A stretch of 64,000 bases of DNA from positions 39,187,488-39,251,487 of the forward strand of contig CM073898.1 of the NCBI GenBank assembly GCA_037176705.1, read 5' to 3'. This stretch comes from Molossus alvarezi. Taxonomy: Eukaryota; Chordata; Mammalia; Chiroptera; Molossidae. Every line of letters begins with the position of its first letter. Positions within the stretch are counted from its first letter, which is position 1. Positions 1 to 64,000 of the stretch are shown here, in pieces. The position numbers and the translations under genes were made by a program. Under the pieces are notes generated by a model. It was given only the letters and a program-made list of their open reading frames with translations, made no database searches and had not been told where the DNA came from.

Positions 1-17
1 CTTGTTAACATTTCCAG

Positions 18-109
18 CCAATGGCTACACTTCTACTCTCAGCTTAGCAACTCCGGACCAATGGGCAGAAGGCTCTCTTTTGATCCAGTACTGTTCTTTT
101 TCAGCCAAT
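18..109 (+). promoter_or_regulatory. Three CCAAT boxes (18-22, 58-62, 105-109)
   Basis: The contexts are AGCCAATGGC, GACCAATGGG and AGCCAATAAG. All three are in the same orientation, 40 and 47 bp apart, and fit the NF-Y consensus. Repeated CCAAT boxes upstream of a CpG-rich TATA-less start are a common housekeeping promoter design. Confidence 0.6.
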
Positions 110-180
110 AAGAAACGTTGTTCAAATGCCCCTCTCTAGCTTTGCGCAGGCTCCCGCGAAGCTAGCTTCACTTGCCTGCG

Positions 181-215
181 GTTGCCGGCAGCTCTGCGGC
201 TGTTGCCATAGCGAC
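181..215 (+). promoter_or_regulatory. Two RFX X-box-like motifs (181-192 and 202-215)
   Basis: GTTGCCATAGCGAC at 202-215 fits the X-box form GTNRCC-N(0-3)-RGYAAC with one mismatch. GTTGCCGGCAGC at 181-192 fits with no spacer and one mismatch. RFX factors drive ciliary genes through X-boxes near the start site, which suits CFAP36. Binding is inferred. Confidence 0.5.
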
Positions 216-274
216 CATTTTACGTTAACTAGTTGGTATCTTTCATCCAGGTGGCAGGGCGACCGCGGGGGTAA

Positions 275-30667
<30,393 letters not shown>

Positions 30668-30711
30668 ATTTAAAACCAATTTAGCAAAACAGAAATTCAA
30701 ATTTTCTTAAA

Positions 30712-30717
30712 AATAAA
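30712..30717 (+). terminator. CFAP36: Likely CFAP36 poly(A) signal AATAAA
   Basis: First canonical signal after the stop, 45 bp downstream, which would give a very short 3'UTR ending near 30735. Confidence 0.6.
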
Positions 30718-30894
30718 TTATTTAATCCTTACACTGGACCTGGTAGTTTCAAATACTTGTGTTTATAAATGTAAATACACTCATTATTACTGTTTTAGTA
30801 AACATTTAAGGTAAACAGCGGTTGGAGAAGGCAGCTACTTATGCTGACCAGTTTAATATAAATATTTCTTGGAGAGAAGGTATAGAAAACTAAT

Positions 30895-31560
30895 CGATAG
30901 TCCATTCATTCATTCAAACATGGTTACCTATTGTTTCTGCTAAGCATTGTGCTAAATACTAAGGATACAGTAGTCAACTAGATCCACTGGGTCTCTGCTT
31001 TTACGGCACTGGCGAAGGAGGCCCAAAGAATAAAGTGTTAGAAGGAAAAAGTGCAGTGCTTGCTATAAGCAGGGCTGGCCGTGCCTCCTTGAGAAAGCAA
31101 TGTTTAAGCTGATTGGAAGGCTAATTGCAGGGAGAAAGGGGAAAAAAACACCACTTAGGTCCTGCAGCAGGAAAATAAAGCACATACTAAGGAGCCATTG
31201 GTATGGTTGGAGTATATACAGATTGAGGGGGAGAGGGTTAACATGAAATTGGAGATAGGTGGAGTACTGATTTGTAGGCCCTTGAAGACAATATGAGGAT
31301 TTAAAATTTTAAGGCACTGGGAAGTCACCAAAGTTTTAAAGCAGAGAAGTTACATGATCATAATGTTCATGTAACAAAGATGTGTGGCTGCTCTATGGAT
31401 ACTATTGGGCGAGTCTGGTGCAGAGCAGTTGTGGGTATAGCAGGTATAAGATTATTCAATGATAAGAGTAGATATCTTTGGCAGTGGTAAGATGCTCTGA
31501 GCATCTTGCATTTGAGGCAGGAGCAAACAGGACTTGGAAAATAGATGGGTGGTGGTGGTG
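30895..31560 (+). repeat. Ancient mammalian repeat, L2-like
   Basis: Same type as at 2340-2815: 'gctaagcattgtgctaaata', 'actaaggatacagtagtcaa', later 'gagaagttacatgatcataa'. It ends near a GGT repeat (31548-31562). Confidence 0.5.
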
Positions 31561-31727
31561 GTAAAAATACTCAATTATTCTTTCTAGGAAAGCTACTATT
31601 AAAATAGATAACAGGAACAATCAACTGAGCCCAGTAAGGGGAATACTGCCAGGAGTGCAGATCTTTTGTATGTGAAGGGATCCTGGATGGTTTTCTGTAG
31701 TCTGCTTGCTTCAAGATAACCAGAATA

Positions 31728-31916
31728 GCCCAGCTGGTGTGGCTCAGTGGTTGAGCATCGACCCATGCACCAAGAGGTGGCTGGTTCCATTCCTGGTCAG
31801 GACACATGCCCAGGTTGTAGGCCTGATCCCCAGTGGGGGGCATGCAGGAGGCGGCCAATTGATGTTCCTATCTCTCTCCCTTTCCCTTCCTCTCTAAAAT
31901 CAGTAAAGAAAAAAAA
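31728..31916 (+). mobile_element. Ves-type SINE, family B
   Basis: A perfect 15-bp duplication, aagataaccagaata, lies at 31713-31727 and 31917-31931. The right copy ends with the TA that borders the DNA transposon. Confidence 0.95.
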
Positions 31917-31931
31917 AAGATAACCAGAATA

Positions 31932-32441
31932 CAGATGCTCCTTTACTTATGATGGGGTTATGTTCCAATAAACCCAAGTGAAAATATGATAAGTTGAAAA
32001 TGTGTTTAATATACCCAACCTACTGAACATCATAGCTTAGCCCTGCCTACCTTGCATGTGCTCAGAACATTTATACTAGTCTACAGTTAGGCAGTTATCT
32101 TAAGTTTCATCTTAAGAGTAATTGCCTTCCTCTGCTTGTCACCAGAAGGAGACACAGATGGGTGTTTTGTAGACATGGGATGTGAAAACATAAAATAGAG
32201 TATCCAGAAACCCCTGGCAAAACAGTACACTTGACAGTTATTGGTGGTTTATCCTCGTGATCTCGTGGCTGACTGGGAGCTGTAGCTTGCTGTGGAGTAT
32301 CATGGGACTGTCATCTATCACCAGCCTGGGAAAAGGTCGAAATTCAAAATTCGAAGTATGGTTTGTACTGCGTCCATATCACTTCTGCCTCATCATAAAG
32401 TCAAAAAATTGTTTAGCTGAACAATAAAAAGTCAGGGACTG
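31932..32441. mobile_element. Fossil Tigger-like DNA transposon, non-autonomous
   Basis: The left end cagatgctcctttacttatg pairs as an inverted repeat with the right end ('ataaaaagtcagggactg'). TA lies before it. The interior ('gaccttttcc'-type text on the minus strand) has no open frame. The exact family is uncertain. Confidence 0.6.
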
Positions 32442-32689
32442 TGTAGCAGAAGACTTTTCTTTCAGAAACTTCCTGTGTCTTGTCATCCCACAAACACCCC
32501 TTTTTTCTACTTCTACTTCTGAGGTTTAACCTATAATTCCATCTAATTTCCTTAATATCAGTTACTTTTACAAAGGGATACCAAAATTAGTTTAGTTCCA
32601 AACTTTCAACCTGCAGAGAAAACCAGTATTACATTAGTTCCATTTTTATCACTTAGTGGACAAGGAAAAACTAGTGATTAAAACACAGA

Positions 32690-35144
32690 AATCTGTTTCA
32701 TGTAACTTTTTATTAAAAATAGTTTTTATATTGGATACATGTTTACAGATAAAAGTTTAAGAGAACCTCAGGCATACAAATGTGGGCTCTGGCTTGCTTC
32801 ACTGAGTGAAGATAAAGCTATAAAAATCCTGATCTGCCTGAGGGTAGTAATTTAAGAGCAGCTAACATGTAGAATCTTAACAGTTATTCTTTTAAGGGCT
32901 ATTTTAAGTCCTGTTCTCATATCATTGTGGATAAGCATATGTACCAAGAAAAGTGTTACCCTGTAATTCAAAAAAGCATTCACATTCGTGCTATAAGAAA
33001 AGGTTCCTATAAACAATGATGTTTAAAGCCTCATGGCAGTTCTTCAGAAAGGAAAACTAAAGAAACTCTTCATAAGATATAAAGGTAATAGTTCCTACTG
33101 GAACTTAAAATTACTTAATCAGGAAGAGACAAGTGTAAGTAGGGAAAAGCTTTCGGCCTGGGCTTGGGCTTCCTAGATGATAAGAGAAAATTCAGCAAGA
33201 GCAGAGTGAAGGGGCTTGATATAACATGTTTGAAAGAAAATGTATTCATATGGTAATGTTACTGATCTTGGTTTAAATCATCTAAGTCACTTGCCTTATG
33301 AGGTGGAAGGTCTTTTTCATTATATGTGTACCTGTTATCAAAGAGATGGTAATACCCCATGCTGTGATGCTTTGGGGCTGGGACTTTATTTGCCCAGGAC
33401 ATACCTATAAGTAGAGTCTGTGATATTTGACTCTTGTTTGTTTAGGATTCTTTCATTCAGAGTGGTGTATGACCTAGTGGTTTATAATAAATATGGACAC
33501 TTTATTTGTTTTTAAAAGATAATTGTAAAATGGACATATCTCAAATGGAATTAACTTATATTTACAATAAACCAAACAAAAACAATCATAGAATTACAGG
33601 GTCACATTTTAATTCCTGAATTTTACAGTTCAGCATTAATATCACCACATGTATACAAATGGTGTAAAACAAGTACAGTGGTATTTTTAATACAAAATAA
33701 ACATCTGTTTTATGGAAAAACTATACTTCATATCTACACAGACAGCCCATCTTTTCCAAACAATAGCCAAAATTAAAATTAACTACAAAATCTCCAAAAC
33801 AGGGAAAATTGCTTTAGTTTAAGCTATTCCAAGAAAAATGGACCCATAACACATTACAAGGGTGATCTGAAGATTGTAGCTGGAATCACTATTTTTATTT
33901 TTTTTCCCAATGCATTAAATTGTAGTTTGGGGGACATTTTTCTCAGCATTATCTCAGATCATAGATAAGCAAACTAACATTAAAATATTTACAGTTAACT
34001 TGCTTGTTCTAAAAATAAAACCTCTTAACTGCCTCAACTTACTATTTTAAATTCATTTACGTACATGGAATGTGCTTTTACTCTTTAAAAAAAAAAAAAA
34101 AAGCAGCTTTCATATTACACCTTGTTTGTTTATGGAAAAATCTTCCTGTGCTGCACGCTGACTTTGACAATGAAGTAACTTCTTGGATCAAAACGGCCTC
34201 CAGATATTAAATTCCACTTAATTCAGCACTCTTCTTTGTAAGTTAGTCCTTATAAATTACACTTTTAAAATTGCCTGCAGCTCTGGAGAGAGACAATTTA
34301 CCAACAAAGCAGAAAGTAACTTCAAAGTTCTTCCACAAAAGACCGTACTGCTAGCCAGTTGAAAACATTCTGTTCAATCTACTCCTTTTCTAGAGAAAAT
34401 CATTTTGGAATACTACTGTACTGATTCTTGGCATCTCTTATCTCTGTAAGTGCTGATTTTAAAGTTACATTAACAAAACTGTCCATTTTGAATCCAGTTT
34501 GTTTTCCATCAAAATACATATGAAAATTTCTGGTGTAGAAAACTCAACATGTGCCTGTAATACAGGGTGTACTTACCTCCAACTACATAGAAAAGCTGAA
34601 TTTCTGATAAATCTTCAAAGAAATGGCCTCAATAGTTTAACTTCATTTTTTATGATAGTTGAATTTGTTTTCCATAAAAATTTATTTTAAAAAGAGGCAA
34701 CTGATTAAAAGAACAACATGGCCAGCACCATTATACAAGTAATGTTATTGGGTTTTCAACTGAAGTTTTATAATTGTTTCTAGATCGATACCCCCTGGAG
34801 CAACCCTGCATTAATATTATTTTATCAACCTTGTCCCTCCCCTAAAACCATCCCCAAACCTGAGAGCTTCCTTGCTTAGAAGCTATATCCCAGGTTCTGG
34901 TTACTAACTTTTTTATGATAGCCCGTAAGGCAACCCCTTCATTACTAGCAAGCGATCAGGTTCCTGGGAAGCCTGGTTTTTACAGAAGTAAACTCTACTC
35001 TCCTAGCTGATACACCGAGTGTCTTTGCTACTCCTTGCATATTTATAAGTTCAAGTGAGAAAGCGTTCTGATTTAGATTTTCAGCTCATTGAACAGTTGT
35101 AGCATTTTAGTCAGACCACATGTTAAGGGTCTCCAGTAAATATT
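32690..35144 (-). other. PPP4R3B: PPP4R3B 3'UTR
   Basis: About 2.4 kb of AT-rich sequence downstream of the stop, free of SINEs while SINEs crowd both sides. It contains several AATAAA signals on the minus strand. The far end is inferred from the signal at 32709-32714. Confidence 0.65.
32709..32714 (-). terminator. PPP4R3B: Candidate distal PPP4R3B poly(A) signal
   Basis: tttatt on + is AATAAA on the minus strand, at the edge of the SINE-free block. Others lie at about 33384-33390 and 33501-33506 and could give shorter 3'UTRs. Confidence 0.45.

Positions 35145-64000
<28,856 letters not shown>

Overview
The window is nuclear DNA of a mammal, almost certainly a yangochiropteran bat. It has GT-AG spliced genes, fossil L2, MIR, L1 and MER-type repeats shared by placental mammals, and about 58 copies of the tRNA-derived Ves-type SINE typical of these bats. 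The species cannot be read from the sequence alone.

Two protein-coding genes face each other tail to tail. CFAP36 (also CCDC104/BARTL1) lies whole on the + strand from its CpG-rich promoter (1-367) to its stop codon at 30665-30667. It has 10 coding exons encoding 343 residues with every reading phase intact. PPP4R3B (SMEK2) lies on the - strand. Its last 10 coding exons (63948 down to 35145, 448 residues) and a long 3'UTR of about 2.4 kb are here, while its N-terminal half lies beyond position 64000. The gap between the two 3' ends is about 2 kb and holds an old L2-like repeat, a SINE and a small fossil DNA transposon. The pair does not form an operon. CFAP36 is a cilium-linked ARL3-binding protein and PPP4R3B is a regulatory subunit of protein phosphatase 4; they are neighbours, as in other mammals.

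The rest is intron and repeats. Three SINE heads recur. Family A has the head GCCCTGGCCGGTTTGG and a tail ending TCCTCGGGTGAGGA; its older form A1 carries CTGAAGATAAATGG before the tail and its younger form A2 carries CTGAACAAAAAATGG. Family B has the head GCCTGGCCGGTGTGGCTCAG and a tail ending in AATCAATAAA. Family C has the head GGCCGGGTAGCTCAGTTGG. Target-site duplications of about 10-19 bp flank many copies. L1 is present as two fairly young 5'-truncated copies, a 90-bp stub and several old ORF2 or 3'UTR pieces. Fossil DNA transposons (mariner-type, Tigger-like, hAT/MER5-like) also occur.

Nearly all long open frames that do not match the exons listed here are SINE or L1 sequence read as protein. 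I found no RNA gene, CRISPR array, viral gene or novel multi-gene system. The most interesting items are regulatory (paired RFX-like X-boxes and three CCAAT boxes at the CFAP36 promoter, a G-quadruplex run, a microsatellite serving as splice-site pyrimidine tract) and mobile-element biology (a SINE tail hairpin, an internally primed SINE, repeated use of one target site, a mariner-type family with inverted ends).
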